A stretch of DNA of 64,000 nucleotides from an uncultured Pelagibacteraceae bacterium (GTDB lineage: Bacteria > Pseudomonadota > Alphaproteobacteria > Pelagibacterales > Pelagibacteraceae): contig CABYSJ010000001.1 in NCBI GenBank assembly GCA_902521615.1, forward strand, positions 60,732 through 124,731. The letters are read 5' to 3'. A model generated the notes under the pieces. That model searched no databases. It was not told the origin of the DNA and saw only the letters and a program-made list of their open reading frames with translations. The position numbers and the translations under genes are program-made. Below, one piece after another: positions 37,093 to 46,877 of the stretch. The stretch's first letter is position 1. Each line of letters begins with the position of its first letter.

Positions 37093-37169
37093 TGGCGCGC
37101 CCTGAAGGATTCGAACCTACGACCCTCGGTTTAGAAAACCGATGCTCTATCCAGCTGAGCTAAGGGCGC
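37093..37169 (-). tRNA. tRNA-Arg (TCT)
   Basis: On the minus strand the acceptor GCGCCCT pairs with AGGGCGC, the D-arm is AGCTCAGCTGGATAGAGC, the anticodon loop TTTCTAA gives TCT, the T-arm has GTTCGAATC, and CCA is encoded. It reads AGA, the main arginine codon in such AT-rich genomes. It stands alone between aapJ and trkH. Confidence 0.95.
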
Positions 37170-37197
37170 AAAATTTAATGATATATATAATACTAAA

Positions 37198-38604
37198 TTA
37201 ATTTTTAAAAAGAAATTTTTTAGCTATTAATAATAAAGATAAAAGTTCAACTCTTCCGATTATCATAAAAAATATAAGAAAAAATTTAGTTAAAAAGTGT
37301 AAATTTTGGAAATCAAAGTCAGAAAAACCATAAGCAGAGGAATTAACTGTGTTCATTAAGGTTAATACAGCTAGTTTGAAAGAATATTCAAATTGAATAT
37401 TAGATAAAGACAATATTATAGTTAAAGAAAAAAGTGAAATAATAAAAATTAAAATTGTTAAAAAATATTTATTTATGTCTTTGGTATCAAAATTAATTTT
37501 AGAAAAAACAAGTTTGTTCATAAATACATTTTTAGGCTTGCTAAAAGAAAGAATTTGATTAATAGAATATTTAGTTAAAGAATATATTTTTAAAAACCTT
37601 AAACCTGAGCTCGTAGAAAAAAAAGATCCACCTATAATTACAAGTAAGATATATATAAAATTTAAATTAGATTGATCAACTTCAAGTGAAATACCTATAT
37701 TTGAAATACTACTAACTAAAGATAAAAAACTGTATGTGAAATTAGTATCATAGCTAAAAAAAACAAAAAATATACTTGCAACTACAATAAAATATAAAAA
37801 TAAATGTATGTCTTCATAAAAAAAATTTAAATTTTTTTTTCTTAGAAAAATTAAATTATATGTAAAAAAAATACTAAAAAAAGAAGTCAGCATTAAAATA
37901 GATAATATAATTATTTGAAAATCATTTGTTAAAATTGATGAAAGATTATTAGAAGGAAGAAATCCACCCGACGAAATTATTGTCATTGCTAAATTCAGCG
38001 AATTAAATGATCTTATTCCAAGAATGTTTAGAATAATAAAAATTGATACAGTTAATCCTGAGTATAATAAGAGAATTTTAATTGATTGTTTTAAAATCTC
38101 GTCAGAATTAAAAGATAGAAAATTAGTTAAAGATTTTTTTAAACTTTCATCATAAATATCAATTAGAAAAATAATAGAATATAAAAAATATAACCCACCT
38201 ATCCATTGTATTGATGATCTCCATAAAATTAGGCCTTGATCAATATGTTTAATATTTTCAAATACAGTGAAACCTGTTGAAGTAAATCCTGATACAGCTT
38301 CAAATAAAGAATTTAAAAAAGATAAATTATAAATACTTAAATAAAAAGGTATTGCTAAAATCAATGGCATTAAAAAATATCCCAACAAAACAGTTAATAT
38401 TTTTTCAAATATTGTAGATTTTTTTTGATTAGTTTTAATTTTGTAAAAAAATATTCCAATGATAGCAGAAATAACTAAGCTAAAATAATATGTGTTTATA
38501 TTTAGATATAAATTAAAGTAATATGAATAAATAATATTTAAAAAAGAGAAGAAAGAAATTACTATAAAAAAAAAACTCAAGTATTTTACTCTAAAAAATG
38601 ACAT
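37198..38604 (-). CDS. trkH: Potassium uptake channel subunit TrkH
   Basis: This 468-residue membrane protein has many hydrophobic segments and four pore-like loops. The clearest selectivity-filter pieces are EAVSGFTSTGFTVFENI and GGSFFSTSSGLRFLK, and SIQWIGGLYFLY is also typical. TrkH carries K+ inward and is gated by TrkA, whose gene ends four bases upstream. The downstream neighbour is tRNA-Arg. Confidence 0.9.
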   Translation of the reverse strand: MSFFRVKYLSFFFIVISFFSFLNIIYSYYFNLYLNINTYYFSLVISAIIGIFFYKIKTNQKKSTIFEKILTVLLGYFLMPLILAIPFYLSIYNLSFLNSLFEAVSGFTSTGFTVFENIKHIDQGLILWRSSIQWIGGLYFLYSIIFLIDIYDESLKKSLTNFLSFNSDEILKQSIKILLLYSGLTVSIFIILNILGIRSFNSLNLAMTIISSGGFLPSNNLSSILTNDFQIIILSILMLTSFFSIFFTYNLIFLRKKNLNFFYEDIHLFLYFIVVASIFFVFFSYDTNFTYSFLSLVSSISNIGISLEVDQSNLNFIYILLVIIGGSFFSTSSGLRFLKIYSLTKYSINQILSFSKPKNVFMNKLVFSKINFDTKDINKYFLTILIFIISLFSLTIILSLSNIQFEYSFKLAVLTLMNTVNSSAYGFSDFDFQNLHFLTKFFLIFFMIIGRVELLSLLLIAKKFLFKN

Positions 38605-38608
38605 TTAA

Positions 38609-40000
38609 TTAAATAGAACTTATTCTAAATATATTTTCTACTACTGAAATTGAGTCTTTCTTTGCTAAAAAAACAACTTTATCCTCTTTTTGGAATACAA
38701 AATTTGATCTTGGTATTATAACTTTATTTTCTCTTAATACAGCACCTATTCTTATCTCATCTGGCAAATTTGAATTTTTTAATTCTTTATTAATAAGCTC
38801 TGAAGTTTCTATAATTTCAGCTTCAATTACTTCATATTCACCATTCATAATAGTGTAAGCTGTTTCAATTGTACCTTTGTGAATATGTTTTAAGATACTT
38901 GAGACAGTATTCATTCTTGGATCAATAAGATCATCAATTTTTAAAGAGTTTTGTAACAAAGAATAATTAGGCTTGTTAATGAGAGCCATTGTTCTTTTGT
39001 CATCAATATCTTTTTCATCTTTTGCAATTTTTTCAACAAGAACACTTACCATCAAATTATCCTCATCATCATTTGTTAAAGCAAGAACTGTTTCGGCTTC
39101 TTGTAAATTTGCTTCTGTTAATACTTCCTCGTCTAAAGCATCACCATTAATGACAATCGTATTATTTAATTCGCTAGCAAGAAATTCAGCTCTTTCTTTG
39201 TTTTTTTCAATGATTTTAACTCTTGCAGCATCAAAAGTTTCTTCAATGTTTTTAGCCAAGTTAAAACCTATATTTCCACCACCTACAATTAAAATATTTT
39301 TAGATACTTTTTCGTCATGTCCAAAAACTTCCAAAGTATCTGACATTTGTGATGAATTGATTATCACATAAATTTTATCATTTTTTCTTACATCATCATT
39401 TTTTTTTGGAATTATGAATTTATCGTCTCTTATAATTCCAATAATATTTGCATCTAAATTGGGATGTTTTTTTGTTAAATCATTAAGCTTGATGTTAATT
39501 AATTTACAATTTTCATTAATTAAAATCTCTAATAATCTTATTTTATTATCAGCAAATGGAACACTATCCAAAGCTCCAGGTGCCTCAAGTTTTCTTTGAA
39601 TTGATTTTGCAATTTCAATTTCAGGAGAAATGATAACATCTATTGGTAAATTTTCTTTATTGTAAACTCTAGTAAATTTTGGGTTTAAATAATCTTGAGA
39701 TCTTATTCTTGCTATTTTTTTAGGAATTTTAAAAATTGAGAAAGCTATTTGACAAATAAGCATGTTAATTTCGTCATTTCTTGTGACTGCAATAATCATG
39801 TCAGTCTCAGTTGCATTAGCTTTTTCTAAAATTGATGGATATGTACCTTTTCCAACAATAGCTTTAACATCTAAAGCATCATCAATCTTTTGAATATCTT
39901 CACTAGATGGGTCAATAACAGTTATGGAATGACCTTGATCACTTAGCTGTTTAGCTATAGTGAACCCGACTCTTCCAGCTCCACAAATGATAATATTCAT
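38609..40000 (-). CDS. trkA: Potassium uptake regulatory protein TrkA
   Basis: This 463-residue cytoplasmic protein has two RCK units. The N-terminal Rossmann motif is IICGAGRVGFTIA and the second is ILIVGGGNIGFNLA near 232. Each is followed by a TrkA-C domain. NAD(H) or nucleotides bound here gate TrkH. It lies between ntrX and trkH, an order also seen in other alphaproteobacteria (ntrYX-trkA). Confidence 0.94.
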   Translation of the reverse strand: MNIIICGAGRVGFTIAKQLSDQGHSITVIDPSSEDIQKIDDALDVKAIVGKGTYPSILEKANATETDMIIAVTRNDEINMLICQIAFSIFKIPKKIARIRSQDYLNPKFTRVYNKENLPIDVIISPEIEIAKSIQRKLEAPGALDSVPFADNKIRLLEILINENCKLINIKLNDLTKKHPNLDANIIGIIRDDKFIIPKKNDDVRKNDKIYVIINSSQMSDTLEVFGHDEKVSKNILIVGGGNIGFNLAKNIEETFDAARVKIIEKNKERAEFLASELNNTIVINGDALDEEVLTEANLQEAETVLALTNDDEDNLMVSVLVEKIAKDEKDIDDKRTMALINKPNYSLLQNSLKIDDLIDPRMNTVSSILKHIHKGTIETAYTIMNGEYEVIEAEIIETSELINKELKNSNLPDEIRIGAVLRENKVIIPRSNFVFQKEDKVVFLAKKDSISVVENIFRISSI

Positions 40001-41356
40001 CTAATTAAATTCTTTAATTCCTAGACCTTTAAGTTTTCTGTGCAAAGCACTTCTTTCCATACCAACAAAATTTGCTGTTTTTGAAATATTTCCATTAAAT
40101 TTTTTTAGTTGAATAGTTAAATACTCTTTTTCAAACTTTTCTCTAGCTTCTTTTAATGGCACAGAAAGGCTATTTTCTGCAAATTGATCATCAAAATTTA
40201 TATTTTTTAAAGATTCCTTAATAATATTTGAAATTTTATCTTTTGAATCAGGCTGTAATATTGCAATCCTCTCTATTAAATTTCTTAATTCTCTAACATT
40301 ACCGTGCCAATTATGATTAAGTATATAACTATTATTTTCATCTATATCTAGTTCTTTTATTTTATAATTTTCAGATATTTTTTTTGAAAAATATTTAATC
40401 AATAATGGTATATCTGAAATTCTTTGGCTTAATGGTTCAATGTTTATCTCAAAAACATTTATTCTGTGAAATAAATCCTCTCTAAAATTCCCAATTTCGA
40501 TTTCTTTTTTCAAGTCTTTACTAGATGAACAAATTAATCTTACATCTACGCTTACGTCATTAGTTCCATTGACTCTTTTAAATTTTTGATCTGTTAAAAC
40601 TCTTAATATTTTAGATTGTATATCTAATGGAATTTCTGAAACTTGGTCTATTAATAGTGTTCCTTTATTTGCTTTCTCAAGCGCACCATATGATATAGAG
40701 CCATTTTCTTTTTCTTCACCAAATAATTCTAATTCATATTTATTAATATCTAATAAGGCACCATTTAAAACAATAAATGGGTTTTTACCTCTATTAGAAG
40801 CTTTGTGAATTTTTCTTGCTATTAATTCTTTTCCTGAACCTGAGGGTCCGCTTATAAATACTCTACTTTCAGTTATTGATATTTTTTTAATTTGATCAAT
40901 TATATTTACTATATTTTTGCTGTTTCCTATTAATTCATAAGATGAAAATAATTTACTTTCATATTCTCTATTTTGTTTTTTTAAATTAAAGTTTTCAACT
41001 GCTCTTTTAACAAAATTAAGCAATCTTTCTTGATCAAATGGTTTTTCTATAAATTCAAAAGCTCCGTGTTGCAATGACTTTATAGCCATTTCAATGTTAG
41101 CGTGTCCAGATATAATTATAACTGGTGTATCTTTGTTTTTTGATTTTATATGTGAAAGAAGTTCAATACCATCATTGTCTCCCTTATCTAATTTAACATC
41201 AAGAATTGCAACATCAGGTAATTTTTTATCTATTTCAGCTAGTGCCTGGTTATAATTTGCTGCTAAACGAGTTTTATAGCCAGCATCTATGATTAATTCA
41301 TTAATTATATTTCTGATATCTGCGTTATCGTCTACGATTAAAATTTCTTCACTCAT
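40001..41356 (-). CDS. ntrX: NtrX response regulator with degenerate AAA+ domain
   Basis: This 451-residue regulator is the partner of NtrY. The receiver domain is intact (DD at 9-10, Asp53, Lys105). The central AAA+ domain keeps Walker A (SGPSGSGKE, about 169-177) but lacks the GAFTGA loop that contacts sigma-54 (residues about 213-226 read GEEKENGSISYGAL). Its Walker B is LLIDQ, with Gln238 where Glu is usual. The C-terminal Fis-type helix-turn-helix (NISKTANFVGMERSALHRKL) is intact. It probably binds DNA and regulates without sigma-54, consistent with the SAR11 lack of rpoN. Confidence 0.9.
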   Translation of the reverse strand: MSEEILIVDDNADIRNIINELIIDAGYKTRLAANYNQALAEIDKKLPDVAILDVKLDKGDNDGIELLSHIKSKNKDTPVIIISGHANIEMAIKSLQHGAFEFIEKPFDQERLLNFVKRAVENFNLKKQNREYESKLFSSYELIGNSKNIVNIIDQIKKISITESRVFISGPSGSGKELIARKIHKASNRGKNPFIVLNGALLDINKYELELFGEEKENGSISYGALEKANKGTLLIDQVSEIPLDIQSKILRVLTDQKFKRVNGTNDVSVDVRLICSSSKDLKKEIEIGNFREDLFHRINVFEINIEPLSQRISDIPLLIKYFSKKISENYKIKELDIDENNSYILNHNWHGNVRELRNLIERIAILQPDSKDKISNIIKESLKNINFDDQFAENSLSVPLKEAREKFEKEYLTIQLKKFNGNISKTANFVGMERSALHRKLKGLGIKEFN

Positions 41357-41358
41357 TA

Positions 41359-43140
41359 TTATTTTAAAAATGTAATATTAATTTTTGCACCATTTTCAAT
41401 TGGTATAAAATCTATTTTTCCATTGTGATCATTAATTATTTTATTAACTATTGATAATCCTAAACCGGTTCCATTTTTCTTGGTTGTGAAATACGGATTA
41501 AGTATATCTTTAATGTTATTTTCTAATTTACTAAAACCAACACCATTATCTTTTATTGTAGCTTTTATGTGGCTATCATCTTCAGTAAGTTCAATAGCAA
41601 TTTTTTTGCTGAAATTGTTGCTGTTTTGCGTTTTTTGATTGATGCTTTCTATGGAATTTTTAATCAAATTTAAGAAAACTCTGCTTATTTGTTCTTTATC
41701 ACTCTCTAAATTAATTATTTCAGTATTTTTTTTAAAAATAATATTAATAGAATTATCTAATTCTTTTAACAAATTTATATTTTCGTTAATTATATCTACT
41801 AGATTATTTTTTCTAAATATTGGTTTAGGCATTCTTGCAAAATCAGAAAATTCATTAACTAATTTTTCAATTTGTTTTATTTGATTATTAATAATTTTCA
41901 AATTGTCTTTAAAATTCTCAATTTCACTTTCCTGTAACTGTTTAGAATATTTATTTTTTAACCTGTCTATAGTTAATTGAATTGGTGTTAGTGGATTTTT
42001 AATTTCATGGGCAAGTTTTCTAGCTAAGCTTTCCCATGCCTCATGTCTTTCGTTAATAATTAACTTTTCTTGCTGACTTTTCAACCTATCTATCATTAAA
42101 TTGAAATTTTTGTTTAAATTCTCTAGATCTTTATCTGTTTTGACTTCAGGAACTTTTGCATTAAAATTTCCTTGTCCAATGGATGTTGAGGCAAGTATTA
42201 AGTTATTAATTGATCTAAAAAACCTAGATGAAAATCTGATTGCGATAGATATAGAAACAAATAATAAAACACTAACAACAATAATATAAATAATAGCAAA
42301 TGAGATTTTAATTCCAGTGCTTTTTTCTTCAACAGTATAATAAAAATTAATAGCTTCTTGAGACTCTGTTAAATATCTAGAAATATCTTTGTCCAGATAC
42401 TTAACTACATACAAAAATCTATCTTCAAAATTTTGTAGCCTCATTATTGCTGCAGAAATATTTTCTGGTGCATTAATAATTTTCAAAGGACGGTCATCAT
42501 CCAAAACTAAATTTAGAGCTTTATCAACCGGTGGTATAAAGTTTTTGTAGTTTTTTAAAGTAGAGAATAACAATTTTTTATTAATATCTATAACATGAAT
42601 TTCATCTACATTTCTTATAAGTTTTTGAGTTTTTAAAAATCTACTATATTCTTTTTGATTATCATTTAAAAATTTTTTACTTTTATTTGTATCAAACGCT
42701 ATTAAAACAATGTCTGATTGAATTTTATTTCTTATTTCATCTACATAATTTCTTGCTAACTCATAAGAATTGTTAACAACAGTTGTAACTTTTTTATCAA
42801 AATACTTCTCTAAAGCAAAAGAAAATAAAAAGAGTGAAAATATTGAAATTAATACTGATGGAATTAAAGTAAATAATCCAAAGTATGTAATATATTTTTT
42901 ATTTGATTTTAAACCATCTTTATCAATATCATTTTTAATTGCGCTCTTAATCTCAATAAAAATAAAAACAAATAGCGCTACTAAAAGAACAATGTTTAGA
43001 ACTAATAAAATTTGTAAATTTTGATCTGATAATTCAATAAATCCTTTATCAATAAAAGTTAAAAAGGTTAAAAAACCTATCGATAATGTGATAATAAATA
43101 ATATTATTAGATATATATTTTTTTTAATAAATTCGTACAT
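41359..43140 (-). CDS. ntrY: Nitrogen/redox sensor histidine kinase NtrY
   Basis: This 593-residue membrane kinase has N-terminal membrane helices (about 10-30, 40-63 and 85-110), a periplasmic domain of about 150 residues, another helix near 275-300, a HAMP domain, and the phospho-acceptor box LARKLAHEIKNPLTPIQLT. The ATPase domain has NLIKNSIESI, DNGVGFS and KKNGTGLGLSIV. It ends two bases before ntrX. Only 24 bases separate its start from the divergent ispDF gene. Confidence 0.92.
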   Translation of the reverse strand: MYEFIKKNIYLIILFIITLSIGFLTFLTFIDKGFIELSDQNLQILLVLNIVLLVALFVFIFIEIKSAIKNDIDKDGLKSNKKYITYFGLFTLIPSVLISIFSLFLFSFALEKYFDKKVTTVVNNSYELARNYVDEIRNKIQSDIVLIAFDTNKSKKFLNDNQKEYSRFLKTQKLIRNVDEIHVIDINKKLLFSTLKNYKNFIPPVDKALNLVLDDDRPLKIINAPENISAAIMRLQNFEDRFLYVVKYLDKDISRYLTESQEAINFYYTVEEKSTGIKISFAIIYIIVVSVLLFVSISIAIRFSSRFFRSINNLILASTSIGQGNFNAKVPEVKTDKDLENLNKNFNLMIDRLKSQQEKLIINERHEAWESLARKLAHEIKNPLTPIQLTIDRLKNKYSKQLQESEIENFKDNLKIINNQIKQIEKLVNEFSDFARMPKPIFRKNNLVDIINENINLLKELDNSINIIFKKNTEIINLESDKEQISRVFLNLIKNSIESINQKTQNSNNFSKKIAIELTEDDSHIKATIKDNGVGFSKLENNIKDILNPYFTTKKNGTGLGLSIVNKIINDHNGKIDFIPIENGAKINITFLK

Positions 43141-43164
43141 TTGAATATAAAAACTACCATATAA

Positions 43165-44265
43165 ATGAATAATTATTTTATAATACTAGCATCAGGACAA
43201 AGCAAAAGATTTAATTCAAGAAAACAAAAGCAATTCAATATTTATAAAAACAAGGCTCTTTTTAAACATTCTTTAGAAAAAGCAATAGAATCAAAGCTGT
43301 TTAAAAAAATTATATTGGTCGTAAATAATAAAAAACGTATTAAAGAAAAATTTCCTAAAAATGTATCAATTATAAAAGGTGGTAAAGAAAGATGTGATTC
43401 TTCTTTAATAGCCTTAAAATATATAAAAAAATTTAAACCAAATAATGTTCTAATTCACGATGCTGCTAGACCAAATTTCACTATCAAGCTTTTAAAAAAT
43501 CTAATCAAATTACTCAAAAACTATAAAGCGGTAATACCTTTCATAAATTCAAAAGATTCCATTAAATACAAAGTAAAAAAACAAATTTTTAACTTAAATC
43601 GAAATAATTCAATTTTAACTCAAACCCCTCAAGCTTTTAAATTTAAAAATTTATATAATCTTTCAATTAAACAAAAAAATAAAATTACTGATGAAGCAAC
43701 ATTATTTATTGAAAAAAATTTAAAAGTTAAATTTATTAAAGGAGAAAATTTAAATCAAAAAATTACATTTAAAGAAGATATCGAAACTAATAAAATTTAT
43801 TTTGGCATAGGCTTTGATATTCATAGATTAATAAGGGGCAAAAAACTTTTTTTAGGTGGTATTAAAATTCCTTTTCATTCAGGACTTAAAGGACATTCGG
43901 ATGGAGATGTGATTATTCATTCAATAATTGATTCCCTTCTTGGAGCGATGAGAAAAAAAGATATTGGTACTTTTTTTCCAGATAATGAAAAAAAATATAA
44001 AAATATTAGATCTCCCAAAATGCTTAAACCTATTGTTGAAATATTAAACAATAATAACTTTTATATAAATAATTTAGATATAAATTTAATTTGTGAACAG
44101 CCAAAAGTTTCAAAGTATCGCAATAAAATAATCAAATCTCTATCTAATTTATTAAATATTGATAAAGAATTAATTAACCTAAAAGGTAAAACAGTAGAAA
44201 AACTTGGATTAATAGGAAAAGAAAAAGCAATAGCTTGTGAAGCTATTTGCTCAATTACACAATGA
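43165..44265 (+). CDS. ispDF: Bifunctional IspD/IspF of the MEP isoprenoid pathway
   Basis: This 366-residue fusion combines two MEP-pathway enzymes. Residues about 1-210 are IspD (ILASGQSKRFN, LIHDAARPNF, ILTQTPQAF, DEATLFIE). Residues about 212-366 are IspF (GFDIHRL and HSDGDVIIHSIIDSLLGAMR for the metal site, DIGTFFPD, and EKLGLIGKEKAI). Fused ispDF genes are common in alphaproteobacteria. The stop overlaps the pgpA start (ATGA). Confidence 0.94.
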   Translation: MNNYFIILASGQSKRFNSRKQKQFNIYKNKALFKHSLEKAIESKLFKKIILVVNNKKRIKEKFPKNVSIIKGGKERCDSSLIALKYIKKFKPNNVLIHDAARPNFTIKLLKNLIKLLKNYKAVIPFINSKDSIKYKVKKQIFNLNRNNSILTQTPQAFKFKNLYNLSIKQKNKITDEATLFIEKNLKVKFIKGENLNQKITFKEDIETNKIYFGIGFDIHRLIRGKKLFLGGIKIPFHSGLKGHSDGDVIIHSIIDSLLGAMRKKDIGTFFPDNEKKYKNIRSPKMLKPIVEILNNNNFYINNLDINLICEQPKVSKYRNKIIKSLSNLLNIDKELINLKGKTVEKLGLIGKEKAIACEAICSITQ

Positions 44266-44753
44266 AAAAAATAAATATTTTATTATCCACTTTCTTTGGT
44301 TATGGATATTTAACCAAAATACCTGGAACTATAACCTCTGCAGTAACAACTGTTTTTATTTATATTGCTTTTGAAATTTTAGGCTACACAGACCTTAAGT
44401 TTTTAATTATTTTTTTTATACTTTTATTCTTTTATTCATTTTATGCAGTAAAAGATGCAGAAACTGAATTTAAAAATAAAGATCCAAGACAAATAGTAAT
44501 TGATGAAGTTTTGGGTCAATCAATGCCTTTGATTTTGTTATTGTATTTAAATCAATCTAATCAAATAAGTATTTCAATTGAAATTTATTATATTTTATCT
44601 TTTGTTTTTTTTAGATTTTTTGACATCCTAAAACCTTTTCCAGTAAGTTATTTTGATAAAAAACATAAAAACTATTTTGGAATAATTATGGATGATATAA
44701 TGGCAGGTTTATATTCAATGATATTAATATATTTAATAAGTTTAAAATTCTAA
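44262..44753 (+). CDS. pgpA: Phosphatidylglycerophosphatase A
   Basis: This 163-residue membrane phosphatase removes phosphate from phosphatidylglycerol phosphate. Conserved pieces are GYLTKIPGTITS near the start, the acidic DEVLGQSMPLIL, and the C-terminal FRFFDILKPFPVSYFDKK and IMDDIMAGLYS. The ATG at 44262 overlaps the ispDF stop, which is better than an earlier TTG inside ispDF. The stop overlaps the next start (TAATG). Confidence 0.92.
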   Translation: MKKINILLSTFFGYGYLTKIPGTITSAVTTVFIYIAFEILGYTDLKFLIIFFILLFFYSFYAVKDAETEFKNKDPRQIVIDEVLGQSMPLILLLYLNQSNQISISIEIYYILSFVFFRFFDILKPFPVSYFDKKHKNYFGIIMDDIMAGLYSMILIYLISLKF

Positions 44754-45217
44754 TGAGTATTCAATTGCTCCATAAAAAATTAATTAAAAAAAAATTAACT
44801 ATATCTGTAGCTGAGTCTTGTACGGGTGGATTATTGGCACATAATTTGACTAAATTAGCCAATTCATCAAAATACTTTCAAATGGGTCTAACCACTTACT
44901 CTAATCAAGCTAAAATAAAGATATTAAAGGTTAATAAAAATATTATTAGAAAATATGGTGCGGTAAGCCATGAGTGTTGTAAGGCAATGGTTCGAAATTT
45001 ATCTAAAATTTCAAAGAGTAAAATCAACATCTCAATTACAGGAATTGCTGGACCAGGCGGTGGATCAAAAGAAAAACCAGTTGGTCTTGTTTATATTGGT
45101 ATCAAAAAAGGTAAAACTTTGCTTATTAAAAAAAATATATTTAAATCAAAAAATCGACATTCAATTCAAAAATCAACAGTTCGTACTGTAATTAATATAA
45201 TCAGTAAAATTATTTAA
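44753..45217 (+). CDS. pncC: Nicotinamide-nucleotide amidohydrolase (CinA C-terminal domain)
   Basis: This 154-residue stand-alone CinA-C domain converts NMN to nicotinate mononucleotide in NAD recycling. AESCTGGLLAHNLT holds the active-site serine, and SITGIAGPGGGSKEKPVGLVYI is the family hallmark (split as SITGIAGPGG and EKPVGLVYI). It is coupled to pgpA. Its last eight bases overlap ratA on the other strand. Confidence 0.92.
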   Translation: MSIQLLHKKLIKKKLTISVAESCTGGLLAHNLTKLANSSKYFQMGLTTYSNQAKIKILKVNKNIIRKYGAVSHECCKAMVRNLSKISKSKINISITGIAGPGGGSKEKPVGLVYIGIKKGKTLLIKKNIFKSKNRHSIQKSTVRTVINIISKII

Positions 45218-45665
45218 TACTTTCAGCTCTTTTTTGAAACGCATCTGCTATTTTTTCCAAACCAAATTGAAAAGATTTGGTCATTAAAATATTTAAAAAC
45301 TTATTTTCGATTTCAAAATCAATATCAAATAAAACTTCTGTTTTATAACCATCAGCATCATTTCCTACTTCAATAAATTTCCAATTATTTTCTAAATGAT
45401 TTAATGGTCCACCTAAATTTACCACATGAATGTGATCATTTTTTTTATTTAATTTAACGTCACTTTTAAATGTATCCTTAAAAGGTCCCCTACCTATTGT
45501 AAGATCCGCTATTATATTTATTGTATCGCCGTTATCACTTCTCTCATAAACTTTTGAATTATCACAGAAAGGAATAAATTCTGGGTATTTTTCAATATCT
45601 AAAACAAACTCAATTAGCTTATCTTTTCTGTTATCAATTAATCGCTTAACTGATGCTTTTGGCAT
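45210..45665 (-). CDS. RatA/Coq10-like START-domain protein
   Basis: This 151-residue protein of the polyketide cyclase/START superfamily is related to Coq10 and RatA. It has the usual opening pattern (SVKRLIDNRKDKLIEFVLDI, EKYPEFIPFC) and a C-terminal amphipathic helix (FQFGLEKIADAFQKRAESI). In the Coq10 sense it would bind ubiquinone and support respiration. The RatA translation-inhibitor role is less certain in this lineage. It starts where lipA ends, a common alphaproteobacterial pairing. Confidence 0.85.
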   Translation of the reverse strand: MPKASVKRLIDNRKDKLIEFVLDIEKYPEFIPFCDNSKVYERSDNGDTINIIADLTIGRGPFKDTFKSDVKLNKKNDHIHVVNLGGPLNHLENNWKFIEVGNDADGYKTEVLFDIDFEIENKFLNILMTKSFQFGLEKIADAFQKRAESIK

Positions 45666-46585
45666 TAATTATTTTTTAATCTGTTTTGTTGAAGTTTCGC
45701 AAAATCTTCATCAGCATGATATGATGATCTCGTTAAAGGGGATGAAGACACTAATAAAAATCCTTTTGCTTTTGCTATTGTTCCTAAATCTTCAAATTCT
45801 TTTGGTGTGTAATATCGATCTAATGGAAAATGTTTAGTTGAAGGTTGTAAATATTGACCAATCGTTATGAAATCAACATCTGCAGCCCTTAAATCATCCA
45901 TGACTTGTAAAATCTCATCTCTTGTCTCGCCTAAGCCAACCATTATTCCAGATTTAGTGAAAATTTTTTTATTAACTTTTTTTGCATTTTTCAAAAGTTC
46001 TAAAGATGCAAAGTATCTGGATCCAGGACGAACTTTTAAATAAAGACTAGGGACAGTTTCAATATTATGATTAAACACATCTGGTTTAGCGTCTAAAACT
46101 TTTTTATAAGCATCTCCTTTTCTTAAAAAGTCAGGTGTGAGAACTTCAATAGTAGTTTTTGGGTTTGATTTTCTAATTTGATTAATCACTTCAAAAAAAT
46201 GTTCTGATCCACCGTCATCTAAATCATCTCTGTCCACTGAAGTGATCACAACATGTTTTAAATTTAATTTTTTAACCGCTTCCGCAATCTTTAAAGGTTC
46301 AAGTTTATCTAATTTTCCTGGTACACCAGTTTTAACATCACAAAAAGCACAAGCTCTTGTACAGGTGTCTCCCATAATCATAAAGGTTGCATGTCGCTTA
46401 CTCCAACATTCAGTGATATTAGGGCAGTTTGCTTCCTGACAAACAGTTATAAGATTGTTATTATTTACTATTGTTTTAGTTAAAAAGAATTCCTTACTAT
46501 TTGTAAGTTTTGATCTAATCCATTCAGGTTTTTTTTTAATTGGATTAACCGGTTTGTTTTCTTTTTCTGGATGTCTACTTTTCAT
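45665..46585 (-). CDS. lipA: Lipoyl synthase
   Basis: This 306-residue radical SAM enzyme inserts two sulphurs into octanoyl groups of 2-oxoacid dehydrogenases and GcvH. The auxiliary cluster cysteines [12 protein letters not shown] and the SAM cluster [10 protein letters not shown] are intact, and the C-terminal [13 protein letters not shown] is present. The start overlaps the ftsB gene by 11 bases. Confidence 0.96.
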   Translation of the reverse strand: MKSRHPEKENKPVNPIKKKPEWIRSKLTNSKEFFLTKTIVNNNNLITVCQEANCPNITECWSKRHATFMIMGDTCTRACAFCDVKTGVPGKLDKLEPLKIAEAVKKLNLKHVVITSVDRDDLDDGGSEHFFEVINQIRKSNPKTTIEVLTPDFLRKGDAYKKVLDAKPDVFNHNIETVPSLYLKVRPGSRYFASLELLKNAKKVNKKIFTKSGIMVGLGETRDEILQVMDDLRAADVDFITIGQYLQPSTKHFPLDRYYTPKEFEDLGTIAKAKGFLLVSSSPLTRSSYHADEDFAKLQQNRLKNN

Positions 46586-46877
46586 CTTTTTTAATTATAT
46601 AAATAGTCTCATTTTTTTTACCAAACAAAAATCGTTCTCTAATTAAAGTCTCAATATAATCAAGATCTAAATTAGTACTTAGGAGTGAATTTTTATGATC
46701 CATATCTCCTATTTTACTAGTTAGGGTTAATTCTTCTTTTTTCAAGTTAGACAAAAGTTCCTTTTTTTCTATATACGAAAAAAGACCTCTTTCTCCTGAT
46801 AATAAATTAAAACCAAAATAGAAAATAAGAAAAACAGATATTAATAAAAAATAATTTCTTTTTATTAATCGAAGCAT
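46575..46877 (-). CDS. Septum formation initiator, FtsB/DivIC family
   Basis: This 100-residue bitopic protein has a cytoplasmic start, one membrane helix (about 8-26) and a periplasmic coiled coil ([20 protein letters not shown]) with the [15 protein letters not shown] tail. FtsB-type proteins bridge division proteins at the septum. It sits between eno and lipA, as FtsB genes commonly follow eno. It shares a base with the eno stop. Confidence 0.87.
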   Translation of the reverse strand: MLRLIKRNYFLLISVFLIFYFGFNLLSGERGLFSYIEKKELLSNLKKEELTLTSKIGDMDHKNSLLSTNLDLDYIETLIRERFLFGKKNETIYIIKKDEK

